Shown in pieces: positions 1-13,800 of a stretch of DNA of 64,000 nucleotides. The notes beneath the pieces were generated by a model that saw nothing but the letters and a program-made list of their open reading frames with translations, was not told where the DNA came from and ran no database searches. Numbering within the stretch: the first letter of the stretch is position 1; each line of letters starts with the position of its first letter. The position numbers and the translations under genes were made by a program. The DNA lies in contig NC_080423.1 in assembly GCF_029873635.1 (NCBI RefSeq), positions 111,369,087 through 111,433,086 on the forward strand. Reading direction: 5' to 3'. This DNA is from Malania oleifera. Its lineage: Eukaryota > Streptophyta > Magnoliopsida > Santalales > Ximeniaceae.

Positions 1-1744
1 TTAATTTACGGGTTCGTCTACGTAATAATCTAAAAACCGTGTTTATGTTTATGGGCTTGTCTAATTTAAAGAATGTATCGCATTAAATTTAATTTGAGGA
101 ATAAAATAAGATGACAATTTAAATGGTTATTCCTTATAATTATAGTAGTTTTTTGAATAGCCATACCAACTTTTTGTTAGAGAAATTTATATCTGCGCTA
201 TAGGATAATGTTGCATTTATTATTTGTGTATGCAAAGTAGAGAGAAATTGAGTTTTAGTTTGGTAAAAATTTTAACAATTTTTTAGTTTAAATTTTGATT
301 GAAACTCATCTCACAATATTTGGAAGTAATTTTTGAGATTTGAATTTGAATTTATATATCGTATAAAATTACATTTAAATTTTTTAAATCTCGCATAAAC
401 TCGAATTCAAATGCCAAAATTTATATTCTCAAATACTATATTTATTTAATACGAGAAATTAGAAAAGTATAATATAATTAGATATAAATGATGGCGTTGG
501 AGGAATTTCACGTGTGCATTTATTTTTATTGGGTATAGTGTTTCTTTTCTTTTTCATCTTGACTAGTAAACTAGTCTATGCTTCACGGCAGAACTTTAAT
601 GTAAAAATAATTTAAGAAAAATAAAATTTTAGGACAAATATTATACGTAGAATACGAGGAAAAATTATTACACATTCAATTAATATAATTTCAGAAAAAT
701 ATATTAAAAATTGTAAATGTAATTAAATTCTAGTTGCACTTGTTAGGACATTTTTTAATAATAAAATAAATTTTCATGCCAACAAAAGATTACTTGTATT
801 TCTTTGATGTTTTTGCAATTTATATTTATCAAATTATAATGACAATAGTTTAGCTATCTGCATACATATATTTTTAATTATAATTTTGAATAACAATATA
901 AATTTGGATAAAAATAAAGAAAAATATAAAAAAAAATCACATTTTCATATTTGGTTATCAGTGAACAAAATAATAAAAAATATACAAAATATGTTAACAA
1001 ATTTATGATATACATAATTAATTATTAGTTTTTTTAAAATTTTTAGTCATATTAAAGCAAACTTTTATTTTTTACGGTACCTAATAGAAAAGAAAAATAC
1101 AAATAAAAATAAATTTCTTCGTTATTTTCCTTTCCTTTCATTTTCTTTTCCAAGTAAAATCCTTAATACAGCTAGACCTTTACTTACTAATAGTTTGGGA
1201 AAAATATTTGTATAATAATAAATTTGTCATTTGTAAAAAACGATACCAAAGGAGGAATCCCATTGATAGTATTAGAGAAACTATAAAATTATGCATACCA
1301 TCTTATATTTATGTTTCTATACATCAAAGTTATAAGTGAATATCTAAATTAATTTTGTAATTATTAATGTGGGTAAATAGAAATGTAACATGGTATGTAT
1401 ATTTTTATATTTTTGAATAATATGAATTTTGAATCCATTATGTAATTTTAGTTTTACAATATAACAAAAAGATAAAGGAAGTTAGAATAAATAATTTAAA
1501 TTTATTTGGTAATATAAAAATAATTGAAATTCATATATATATATATATATATATATAGTAGAACCCATTCATATTAAGAGTTTTTAAATTTATATTTATG
1601 AAGGAGAGAGGGGTTTCAAAAATGAATAAAAATATTTAATGAGGCCAAACATATTTAAAAAAAAAAAAGGAGTTTTAAAAATTGTTAAGAGAGAAATGAG
1701 TTTAAAAGTAAATTTAAAAATTTTAGTAGAACTCATAGAGACTC
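1..1744. other. AT-rich intergenic DNA, no gene seen
   Basis: Very AT-rich sequence with frequent stops in all frames and no recognisable protein or RNA gene. It holds an (AT)n tract near 1535-1556. Nothing else stands out. Confidence 0.6.
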
Positions 1745-1747
1745 ATG

Positions 1748-2080
1748 TTTTTTATTACGCCGAGTTTCCTTGATTCACTGGGTACCAATCCTTACCAAGG
1801 CTAATCTCACACTTGCGCCAGCTGAGCCCACAACTATCACGCAGGAGGTAAATCCGGATATACAACACAAGTGTTAGGAATCAAACTCCGGGTTATACCG
1901 ACAAGAGGCCTCCTCCAAGCCAAGCCCAGTACACCTCTTGGCTTAGTATCTATGGAAAATCCTCTGGCTCCTTAAGGGCGTCAACAGGATTCGAACTTGG
2001 GATAATACCTCCAGGCGACCCTCCTGACCCCGCCCTTGCCACTCAACCATGTGCCCGGGGGCATCGTGCTTGCTACCTTG
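1748..2080 (-). mobile_element. tRNA-derived SINE, minus strand
   Basis: Read on the minus strand, the block starts with an RNA polymerase III promoter. An A-box-like TGGTTGAGTGGC lies at 2049-2038 and a B-box AGTTCGAATCC at 1997-1987, the spacing of a tRNA head. A tRNA-unrelated body of about 240 bp follows and ends in a short A run (T run at 1746-1751 on plus). This is the order of a plant tRNA-derived SINE. The pair of boxes and the A tail are seen; the exact ends and the family are inferred. No target-site duplication was resolved. Confidence 0.65.
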
Positions 2081-3625
2081 CTTGGCGTGAGAGAGGATAA
2101 AAAAGAAAAGAAAGCAAAACCTCGATGAAAGCAAAATAAATCTAACACTACATGTCAAAAACGGATAAATTTAATAATAAATTTTTAAAATTTAGTAGGG
2201 CCTATAGTGGGCCTCTGCATGTCGGTCCACTCGACGGGAGAGACAAGGAAGAGAGAGATGAAAAAAAAAATCTGAATGCAAAAAAAATAAAATAAAAAAA
2301 AAAATCCAATTGGGACCGCCTACGTGTCGGTATTGGGTTTTTCTAATACTTTAAGATTAATATATTGTACAATGTTTTAAAAATTTTAATGTGTTGTTAT
2401 TATATAATAATTAATATACTTTATTAGGACATTTGCTTAAGGTGGAGACTGGAGAGGTGGGGTCCGTGGGGAACAGGTGGGACCGCCTGACGTGCTGACC
2501 ATGAAGAGTAAAAAAAAAAATCCCTTCATTCCAAAAATGCCCTTATCTTCCATCATTATTACTTAATTCACGTGTCAATCAATGACCATGCCCAGTAGGT
2601 TATTCATTTTGTTTTCTTTTTCCCTTTTTCCGAGGGAGTGTGAAGATGAGAAGAGGGGGTCTTCACAATCAAGCGAGTGCAATTCCCAGTGTATGAAACA
2701 GAAAAAGAGAGGAGAAAAAAGGTAAAAGAAAATACATATTTTATGGTTTGTATTTCAAGTATTAAATTTATAATTATAAAAATTTAGTTTCCGATAATCG
2801 GACCGCAAGACTCTAAAATAACCATGCCGATCCAATGCTCGATTATTGTTCTCATCCTTATACAATTCTATATGTATAATCGCTTAAGTTTTGTTAATAG
2901 TGACATTAAATCACACACATATTACTTGATTTTCTAAATAATATCTATTCCAATAAAAACTAGTTGACTTTCTTAGGAATACTAATTATTAGAACACACA
3001 CGCAAATATGTATTCATCAATATTAATTATCAAATGTTTTTGTTGTCATTTACAATGAACCAAGAGATAAGAATTCAAACGTTTCAATTACTTGTTTGGC
3101 AATTGACTCTTTTTGATTAAAAAGGTAAAAAATTAAAATGGAAAAGAGTGTGTACACATAAAGAAAATTAAGTAAATATGAATTGGTAAATATATTAAAT
3201 GAGTAACACGTAAGGAAATAAATATAATGATTTTTTTTACGTTTTCAATTAGATTGGCTATTATGTGATTTAAAAAACTTAAATCATTTTCATTTTTGAC
3301 ATAAATGACAAAATAGGCAAATACCCAACTATTAATTGCGCATTAATGATATTTATTTTTTAAACTTATAAAACATAATTGATTTTTCTCTTCCGTTACT
3401 TAATAATATGAGAGACATTAATCACGAGTATGTGGTCGGTCTTATTTTCCTGCCTTTTATAAGAGAGTGATATAATATAAATTCCTGATATCATGAGAGG
3501 TGTGTGAAAACAATAAAAAATTTAGTAGATTTAATTATAATTAATTATTAAATCTAAATTATGTTTGGTTAACACGATGGCTATTTTATAAATTTTGGAA
3601 TAGAAATTATAGTTATTTCTTATAT

Positions 3626-3656
<31 letters not shown>

Positions 3657-3764
3657 TAAATTGACATCCCAATAGTAAAAATTTAAAATAGCTATTATTA
3701 TCTATTTGTTTTGGTAAATTTACAAAAAAGAATGTACAATTCTTTATTGTTAATGATTACAACA

Positions 3765-3809
<45 letters not shown>

Positions 3810-4330
3810 ATATAAATAGGAGGAAACACAAGTAATCTATTGTAAAGTATTTATTTTTAAGAATAGAATTTTTATGGATCAAACATAAGGATAGTATTTA
3901 AGGAGTAAGACTAAGTGTGGAGAGAAGAAATTAAGAGTGTATAATTTAAAATTAATCAAAGACTTAAAGGCATTAGGTTTTGGAATTTAAATGAACCAAT
4001 TGTTTCAAAATGATGCTATGCGTGGAATACAGATTATAAGTTAAGTTACCAAATTTACAATTAATTCACTAATTATTAATATTTATTAATTTTAATAATT
4101 TATTTTAAAAATACTTTGATTAGTGACAACAAATATTAATACTGTTGGATTAATATATATATAAATATATATATATATATTAGTCTACATTATTATATAT
4201 TTATGTTCAGAAAAATTATAATATTAATATTATTTTTAAATTTAAGAGTAGAAATTTAAAAACAAGTAAAATGGAGAATGAGAATTAAAATGGAATTATT
4301 CTAAACAAAATATTAGGATTGGGAATCAAA
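2081..4330. other. AT-rich intergenic DNA with microsatellites
   Basis: No coding region is recognisable. (AT)n microsatellites lie near 3620-3660, 3766-3806 and 4155-4180, and there are several A-rich runs at 2260-2310. It ends against the T-rich edge of the retroposon-like block upstream of the glycine--tRNA ligase gene. Confidence 0.55.
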
Positions 4331-4680
4331 ATTTTTTTTTTTATTACATAGGAACTCCAGCCACCAATAAACCCTTCGGACCCTCTGGTGTGGTACCAAA
4401 CTTACGAATCAGCGTCCTCCTCTAGGTCTTGCTGATCAAGTAAAGTTTGGAATGCGGATACGACTTTCGTGCATCAGTTAGACGTTCGGCTAACTCGATT
4501 CCCGGAATACATCTTCATTACTATCAACGGTTACCGTTGGCTCACAGAGAACTCTTACCATCTACGGTCCTCGCTGACTCACAGAATAAATTCTCATAAT
4601 TCATAGATACTGCTAGTTTCGTGAGTGTATTTATCTGAAATTGAATCCAGATACTCCTTCTTAGGTTCTAATGTCGCTCC
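4331..4680 (-). mobile_element. Retroposon-like block abutting the GlyRS start
   Basis: On the minus strand this GC-richer block ends in a run of A (T11 on plus at about 4331-4341), as a SINE or LINE 3' end does. The edge against the AT-rich flank is sharp. I see no clear A or B box and no reading frame, so the family is unassigned. It runs to within about 75 bp of the likely long-form start of the glycine--tRNA ligase gene, so it may supply part of that gene's promoter or leader. Confidence 0.4.
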
Positions 4681-4755
4681 ATGCCCGTGGAATCAATTAT
4701 TTCACCAATTCCTTTGATTTCCATTTTTACCAAACACTACCTAAGGGAGATATTC

Positions 4756-4821
4756 ATGTACAATTTCCGTGCACGTTTGCAGTTCCCCGCGTCTCGTCTC
4801 AGTAGCCGCCTAGAATTGAAG
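4756..4821 (+). other. Putative mitochondrial presequence of GlyRS
   Basis: These 22 codons between two in-frame ATGs encode a segment with four Arg, one Lys, several Ser and hydrophobics and only one acidic residue near its end, which fits an amphipathic mitochondrial presequence. Plant GlyRS-1 enzymes are known to reach both cytosol and mitochondria through alternative translation starts. The 25 codons further upstream (from 4681) are more hydrophobic and border retroposon-like DNA, so I give them less weight. Confidence 0.6.
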
Positions 4822-7800
4822 ATGGCCGCTACCGCCTCCTCGTCCAACGAAGACGCTCTACGCAGAGCCCTTGCGGAGAAGCAAAGGGATATTGACACCC
4901 AGGCCAGCGCTGTTAGGGAGCTCAAGGCGACGGCCGCCCCCAAAAGCCTCATTGATCCCATCGTCGAAGCCCTCACCGCTCTCAAGCTCCAGAAAGCCTC
5001 CATCGAGCGCCAGCTCCGCGCTGTCCTCGATAACCCTAACAACGGCTCCGTCAGCAGCACCGACGCTACCATGGCCCTCGGCAGAGAAGTTTTGTTCCAG
5101 GCATTGACTAACACCCTCGAGCGCCGCCTCTTCTACATCCCTTCTTTCAAAATTCACGGCGGCGTTGCCGGTTTTTATGATTACGGTCCCCCTGGTTGTG
5201 CCGTTAAGTCCAATGTGCTCGCCTTCTGGCGTCAGGTGAATTTTTCATTATTTTTCTTCTTTAATCTGTTCATAATTCTCTGGCAATGGTTTACCGTTCC
5301 GTAATTCGACAAGCTTCGAACTAGATTGACCTCATTATTAGATTCATTTGCATTTATATATTATCATGCGAGTTAAATGCATGCCTGGTCTATAAAATTT
5401 TCAGTTGCCATACTTTTTAAACCGTTGGAAGTGCGGTCACTGCTCATTTTGAAATGTTTTTAATTTTAGTCCAGTCATTGCCCCGGGTTTGCTTATGAAT
5501 GGGTAGTGATTTAGAATGTTCAGCGACCACTTTAAAAGAATCACTACAACCAATATACTATATTTAAAAAATTTCAGCGTCTAACTGAGCTTTTAACTAT
5601 CATACTGAAATAATTAATGCGAACACTTGGCGTGGTGCAATGGCAGTCTGGTTAAGTAAGCATGGTTGCCGCTTGCCGCACTCGCAGAAATCAGTCAGGG
5701 ATTAGTGGTAATTAGGCATTTTACTGTTTGGCATTATCAAATGGTACTTTACTAACACTTTATATGGGTTTGTACAAGAAAAATAGCTGTTTTGGGAGCC
5801 TTTCCTCTTTCAAAATGAACCAGAAATAAAGATTACTGTTCTCAATAAAATAATATGAATAATTTATTAGCAAATGGGTATTTCACGTATTTTTATTTTA
5901 TTCAATGCTGGATCCTTGACCTGTGTAAAAGAAGAATTTTTGGATTTGCAAAGGGTAAAGAATCACAGCATTGCTACCATTAATATTTTGTCCAGATATT
6001 ATTAGAAAAAACGAGACATCACTTTTGCAGCCATTGCCTCATCTATTTGTTTGCTTGCATTTACATTTCCAAATGGTGGACTTCAGGTTCTCTGTTGCGT
6101 ATTGCTCTATGAAGTTTCCAGAAAACCAAGTATATCTCTTTGTGATTGAATCCATCATGAGAGTTCAGGCTATATTTGGTTGCTTTTATTCTTATATGTA
6201 CACTCCCTAGTCATGGGCTTGAGCTTTTGGAGGCTTATTTTCTACTGGGTGCTCCTTAATGTTGATATATATGTTTTTCCTTTTAAAATTAAATAATATA
6301 TAAATTTTTAACATTTAAATTTTGTAGAAGGTTGTTTTTAAGAAAAATTAAGTCAACAAGCAGTGTGGAGCCATCATTCTTTCTTTCTCTTTTTTTTTTT
6401 TCTTTTGGCATAGGAGGGGTGATATCGTGATAGAGCCACTAAGATATCCAAAAATTCATGTCTAAGTACAGATTTCTAATAGAGGAAGGTAAAATATCTT
6501 AAGATTTTGGGAGACCAATTATGATTTAAGGGGTCTAAGTGGGATTTTTAAAATTTGGGGGCGGGAGGTGGGGAAGGTGCCAAGTCTAGTTCCCTACCCT
6601 CTTTGCCACGTGCTGAACACTTCACTCTTTTGAAGGGCGTGCAACACTAGTTATAGCATAGTAGCTTAACTAGTTAGCTGAAAATATACCATAGCTTCAT
6701 CACATGAATAAATTCACAACCGTTGAATGCAAATGAAGTGGAAGCAATAAGCAAACATGAAAACAAACAAGAGACTCACAGTAAATTGTAAAGTAATGCA
6801 ATTCATTATTCACACTTCCATAAGTAACATGTGTCTAGCAAGGAAGGGGAGTAGGTGTAATGCATTTGCAATAGCTAGTGAGTTTTACAATGATTGATGA
6901 ATGCTCACCTTTCGCTGAAGAGTTTTTGATGCTATTCTCTCTCTGTCATTAGGAAACATCAAAAGTGACCGAAGAACCATACTCACTATTTTAACTAAAG
7001 CACTATCCTACTTAAAGAATAAAACCTACACTACTATTTACATAATGATTACTCTTCCCATTCACACAAGGGCAAACTCTCACATGCAAGCACAATGCCT
7101 TGAACAAGCTTGGCTTGTGACACTGCTATGGGATGTGACTTGTGAGTACTGATTGACTCTCTCTCTGGATATTAGACTCTGTTTGAGATGCATTAAGTAA
7201 CACAAATATAAATATCACAAGAGAGAGAAAGAGAGTAAACTGTAAATATATGCAATTTATTATTCACACTTCCATAGATAACACGTGTTTAGCAAGGAAG
7301 GGGAGTAGGTGAAATGCATTTTCAATAGCTAGTGAATTTACAGTAATTGATGAATGCTCACCCTTCTCTCAAGAGCTTTTGATGCTATTCTCTCTTTATC
7401 ACTAGGAAATATCAAAGTTACTTAGGATCCATACTCACAATTTTCACTAAAGCATTATCCTACTTAAAGATTAAAACCTACACTACTAATTACATGATGA
7501 TTACCCATCCCATCCACACAAGGACAAGCAGTTACATGGAAGCACAATGCCTTGAACGAGCTTGGCTGGTGACACTGCCACAGGATGTGACTAGTGAGTA
7601 CTGATTGACTCTCGCTCTCTCTCTCTCTCTCATGATATTTAAATTTGTGTTACTTAATGCATCTCAACCAGAGTCTAATTTTTTTGGGTCCATTGGAAGT
7701 GTATTGTGCTTGTGATACACAATGGAGGGTGGTCCCCTTCTCCTCCTTTCCCAGCCCACCCCCACCCCGCCCCGCCCATCCGAAAAAAAAATCCCAATAA

Positions 7801-10800
7801 TTGAATTGTGACGTCCAATATGATGTCTCAAGGTCAAATCAGCTGTCTCTAGGAGGCACCTTCATGTGTAGAAGTCTATGGTTATTTATGAAAATTGATT
7901 TTCTGATGAAATTTCATCGAGTAAATGCTATTTCTGAGTTGACATGGATTTTTTGAGATGAAAGAAGAAGCAAGTTGATTTGAGGGTAAGGTTTAAATTT
8001 TTTGTTTTGATTTGTTTTGTCTCTTTTTCTTTGTTTATATTTTTTTGTTTTTTTTTTCATTTTGTGCTATTTTGCTGAAGACTTTCCCTTTGTTTGGATA
8101 GAAAGTCAGAGACTAGTTTCCATTTTATTTTTTTTATTCAACCATGAAAAAATGCTCATTGGTTTCATAAATTATCTGCTTTGCTAAGATAGAAGTTGTT
8201 TTCTGCCTTATGAGGTCCTTGCCTTTTCTGTTTTTCCAAGGCATTGAGTTTCCTTGATTGGCATTTTCTAGAATTCCAATTACAAAATGCAGAGAATTTG
8301 GGGAGGCCAATTTCCATGAAACAAATATGTTTTCATCTTCTAATTATGATTCTGTGTATTGCAATGATGGTCTGTTGCATGGTTATTATTCTTCCATTGT
8401 GCTGATCTGTCCATGTGTAATTTCACGTGACTGATGTGTGCATTTTATTTTGATTCAGCACTTTGTTCTGGAGGAGAACATGTTGGAGGTTGATTGTCCA
8501 TGTGTGACACCAGAACGTGTGCTTAAAGCTTCTGGTCATGTTGATAAGTTCACTGACCTTATGGTCAAAGATGAAAAGACTGGTACCTGCTACCGTGCAG
8601 ATCATTTGCTTAAGGACTTCTGCGAAGAGAAGCTTGAGAAGGACCTTAATATCACCACAGAAAAGGCTGCAGAATTTAAACATGTTATTGCTATGCTGGA
8701 TGGTTTCTCCGCTGAAGAACTGGGTGCAAAGATCAAAGCGTATGGCATAACTGCACCAGATACGAGAAACCCTCTTTCTGATCCTTATCCTTTTAATTTG
8801 ATGTTTCAGACCGCGATAGGTCCGTCTGGCTCAGACCGTGGGTAAGAATATCATTCTTATGTGCATTCACAGCTGATAAACCCATGATATTCTGCATAAA
8901 TATTGTTTTTTTAAGCCCCATGGTGATTTCTTTGAATTGTTCCGTGCCTCTGTCGCTTTGTGCTGTAGGTACATGCGTCCTGAAACTGCCCAGGGCATTT
9001 TTGTTAACTTCAAGGACTTGTACTACTATAATGGGTACAAGCTTCCTTTTGCTGCAGCTCAAATTGGTCAAGCTTTCAGAAATGAGGTTCTGCGTGGTTT
9101 CTCTTAGTTGCTCCCTCTCTCCCTCTCCCCTAAATTTCTTCCATTTTTTTTCTGCTGTGATTATTCCAAAGTGTTTTTATGTTTTTTGAATAATGTTGTT
9201 TCTGGATACACAAGTTCAGATATCTCCACGGCAAGGTCTTCTAAGAGTACGAGAGTTTACACTGGCTGAGATTGAGCACTTCGTGGATCCTGAGGCCAAG
9301 ACTCATCCAAGATTTTCTGAAGTGGCGAACTTGGAGTTCTTAATGTTCCCAAGGGAGGATCAGGTGTCTGGACAATTGGCAAGGAGGATGCACCTTGGTG
9401 AAGCAGTTTCAATGGTTTGTTTGATTTGTGTCTAGTTTGAATTCCTGCTTTAGCTATTGCATATGTGATTTTAATTTATTTGTTCATTTAATTTTGTGGT
9501 GGAAAGAATATTTTTTTGATATCCTTGGTCAACGTGTTGGTTGTCCACTGCTGGTCAGGGCATTGTCAACAATGAAACGCTGGGCTATTTCATTGGGAGG
9601 GTGTATCTATTCTTAACGTGTCTTGGTATCGACAAAGAACGCTTGCGTTTCCGGCAGCATCTAGCAAATGAGATGGCCCACTATGCTGCGGACTGTTGGG
9701 ATGCTGAGATTGAATGCTCTTTTGGCTGGATTGAATGTGTTGGTATTGCAGATAGATCTGCATATGATTTGTGTGCTCACACGGTGAGATTAAATTTTAT
9801 TGGTGGACTATACGAAGATGGGACTAATAGCCTGCAAAAAATCGAATCTTACTTGGATTGCTTTTTGGTTATTCTTTATGTTCTATTTTTCTTTTGTTAC
9901 GGTGATGCATATGAAGTAGTGCAACTGGAATAGTGGAATTTTTGCTGTTTTGTTCATATCAAATTAAAAATTGAAAATTGTTGATTTGGTCAATAAGTGC
10001 CCAAGAAATCTGGGGGGGAGGGGAGGGAGTTGAAATGTTGAATTGGGTGATAAAAAATTCTACCAAATTTAATTATTTTCTAGTATGATTGCAAAACTAA
10101 TATGCAGAAGCAATTTGTGAAAACATTCAACACAATCAAGAACCCAAGCAATTTATGGTGGTTCAGTCAAACATGACCTACATCCACTGAAGCAACGACT
10201 TAGATTTTTCACCATTATACAATAGTACAACACTTGTGCTAGAAAGCACTTCGGGCGACTTGTCTGACAACCGTTTGAGTACAAGACTCACTTGGCTAGA
10301 AAGCTTTCAATCAATTTGTGCTAGAAAGCACTTCAAACTACCCACCCTAAGTTCAGGCAGAGACCCTATCCTTCACAGTAGAGAGTTACAAATAATAAAG
10401 GGCAATACAGTGGAAATTCTTAGGCCCTTTTCATATTCACCCAAAATGAAATCCTTTAGGACTAGGTGAATTAAGAGAAAGCAAAGCTTTCATCCTATGT
10501 GAGAATATAGAGAGCACAGTAATCTTCTCAGCAGAACATGATATCAGAGCACTGTAGAAGCTCTCAGCTTGTGTAAATATGAACTCAGCACAGCTCAATT
10601 TTGAATGGAAGCTTGGGAATTCTTATCAGAATGAATAACTCAGCTACGCTCTCAGGTTATTGAAAGAGTTTTAGCTCAAATTTGCTCTTGGGAGATCTGT
10701 TTTATGTAGTGAATATATCAGCTCTTTGATTCTTTCTTTTGATTCTCTCTTTCAGTGAATGATAATTTTTCACTTTGAAGAGTACCAGTATTTATATGGG

Positions 10801-13800
10801 AATCACATGCATAGCTGTTGGGGCTGCCAACTACCTGCAGTAAAGCTTGAAACAATTTTCAATTTAAATTTTGGAGCATAGAAGTTCAAGAGGCAGTGCC
10901 AAAGAGCACCGGCAGCAAGACAGATTTTGTCCCAAGGAAAAACATTTTTCATTTCCAAGAAAATTGAGCTCAAAGTCAAGTTGGAGCATATATATCATAT
11001 GCTCCTAGCTTGTTACAAATGTATTTAACATGAGCACCCCCAAGGCTTTAGTAAATAAATCAGCAAGCTGCAAATCAGACTTCACATGAGTGGTGGTAAT
11101 GAGCTTCTGCACAAGTTTCTTCCTAATAGAGTGGCTATCAGCTGCAATGTGTTTTGTCCACTCATGGAAGACCGGGTTGGAGGTAATATGAATGGAAACT
11201 TGATCATCACACATTAGCTCCATAGACTGAGAATGTAGAAAACCTAGTTCTTCGAACATGTTCTTTAGCCAAATAAGTTCACATGTAGTGTGAGCCATGA
11301 CTCTATACTCTAACTCAGTACTTGACCTGGCCACAACAGTTTGTTTTTTACTCTAAAAAATAAAATTTCTACCAGCAAGGATATAGTACCTGGTTGTGGA
11401 TATTTATTGAAAGGTGACCCGACCCAATTTGGATCAGTATATCCTTGAATATGAGTGTGACCTTAAAAGAGACCTCTCCCAAGTGTACCTTTGACATATC
11501 TCAAGATGCAAATTACTGCATCCTAGTGACTTTTTCTTGGAGAATCAAGAAATTGATTCACAACACTTGTTGCGAAAGATATATTTGGCCGAGTGACCAT
11601 GAGATAATTTAACTTTCCAACAAGTCTTCGATATCGTCTTGGGTTGGGCAACAAATTACCCATGTATGACACTAGCTTACTGTTAGGATCCATAGGTGTA
11701 TCAACGGGTTTGGATCCTAATAGGCCAGTCTCATCTAAAAGATCAAGAACATACTTTGTGACAGGATGGTTCTGATGTGAGATCTCAATACTTTATACCC
11801 AAGAAGTACTTCAATGGTCCAAATCCTTTGTCTAAAACTTAGTTTGCAGGAAATGCTTTAGACTCTGAATACCTCAATCATCATCACAAGTAATCACAAT
11901 ATCATCCATATGCCCAATAAGCAGAATCCTTCCGGATGGAGTATGACGGTAAAATACATAATGCTCTATTGTACACCATTGAAGGCCAAATTCAAGTACT
12001 ACAACACTGAAGCAACCAAACCATGCCCTCGGGGACTGTTTTAAACCATATAGTGACTTCTTGAGCTGACACACTAAGCTTGACTCCCCCTGAGCGACAA
12101 ACCTAGGTGGTTGCTCCATATAAACCTCCTCCTGGAGAGCAACATGTAGGAAAATATTCTTCACATCTAATTGATGTAGAGGCCAGTGATAGGTGGTGGC
12201 TATGGAGATAACAAAAGTATTGAGGAAAGTTTGGCTATAGGGGAGAATGTGTCTAAATAGTCCAAGCCATACACTTGAATATATCCCTTAGCAACAAGGC
12301 GAGCCTTATCAAGCCAATGAACCATCTGGATTAACATTCATAACGTACACCCATCGATGACCAATCACAGACTTATCAAGAGGAAGACATACCAAGTCCC
12401 AAGTGTCATTATCCTATAAAGCATGCATCTCTTCTATCATCATATTACTTTACCCAAAATGTGACGAGAATTAGACTTGGGAAGAGCAATAGATGATAGG
12501 GTATTGACAAAACACTAGTATGAGGGTGACAAGAAATCATAAGAAACAAAATTAGAGATTGGGTGTTGGGTACAAGTGTATTTGCCTTTTCAAACAGCAA
12601 TAGGAGGATCAGCCACTTGGGGAATAGGATCATTTGATTAGGGAACTTGAGGTGTAGGAGTGGAAGCTAGAGGAGGGCCAAGAGGCTCCCCTCCCTTGAG
12701 TCGTTGTGTGTACACTTGCATATTAGGACGATCCAAGCGACAAGAAGGACTCAAATTGGATGAAGATGCAGGAAGACTAGATGAAGGAAATAAGTTAGTA
12801 CTGGGAAGGCTAGGCAGAGGAAGAGACTCAGAAAAGTCAACAGAACTCCAGGAATTAGAGTAGTATGGTGTAGACTCAAAAAAGGTGACATAAACAAAGA
12901 CAAAGAATCAATATAAAGTAGGGCTATAACATTGATATCCCAAAAAAAAATACATTTGATAGTGCGAGGATCCAACTTATCCGTTCCCGACGTTAACTGA
13001 TGGACAAAAGACACAACCAAATATACAAGGAGGAAAGGAGAACAAAGGAGCCTTTGGGAAGATAATTGAATACGGGATTTTTCCACCAAGGACAAAGGAT
13101 GACATTTTATTAATGAGAAAGCAAGCAGCGAGTACAATAGGGTATGAGTGACTTCGAGAATAAGTCTGTTTTTCCATTCTACAACTACAAAAAACTTTGA
13201 CATCACTCTAAAAAACTTTGAGGACATTCATTGGATAATAAGGTACGAGTGACTTTGAGAATAAGTGTGTCTTTCCATTCTACAACTCCATTTTGTTGTG
13301 GAGTGTGGGCACAATATGACTAACGGATCATATTAGTCATATAGGTATTGAATTGGGTATTGAAGTACTCCTTCGCACTATCACTACGAAGTACCTTGAC
13401 TGACAAATCAAACTAAATCTGTATTTGACAACAGAAGGCACAAAAGATATTAAACAACTCAAAATGATCTTTCTTTAAATACAACTAGGTATCTTGGAGT
13501 AGTCATCGACGAATTTAACAAAGTAACAAAACCCCAATTTTGACGTGACACATTTAGGACCCCAAACATCAGAATGGATGAGCATGGAAGGACTATCTAC
13601 GCGTTTGTTGACTCGGGAAGCAAAGGGAACGCAGTGATGTTTTGCCAATAGACAAGACTCACACTTAAGACTAGGCACAAAACTCAAGGTAGGAACTAGC
13701 TGTTTTAATTTGTCCAAGGACTGATAACCAAGGCAACAATGGATTTGAAGTGGTGTAGCAGTGACTGTGCAGGCAATGGGAGAAGAGAATGACCCAAAGT

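Larger units (their letters stand above)
5236..8458 (+). other. GlyRS intron 1
   Basis: 3.2-kb intron with donor GTGAAT and acceptor TTCAG. Its right half carries a direct repeat and a terminal-inverted-repeat element (listed separately). The left part, 5236-6640, shows no gene or element I can name. Confidence 0.85.

Noticed and set aside
4737-5157. Minus-strand and shifted open frames over GlyRS exon 1
   Set aside because: They are shadows of the GC-rich coding exon; the plus frame matches the GlyRS WHEP domain.
5636-5700. Possible tRNA-like head (TGGTGCAATGG) in GlyRS intron 1
   Set aside because: The A-box resemblance is partial and no B box follows at the right distance; it is too weak to call a SINE or tRNA.
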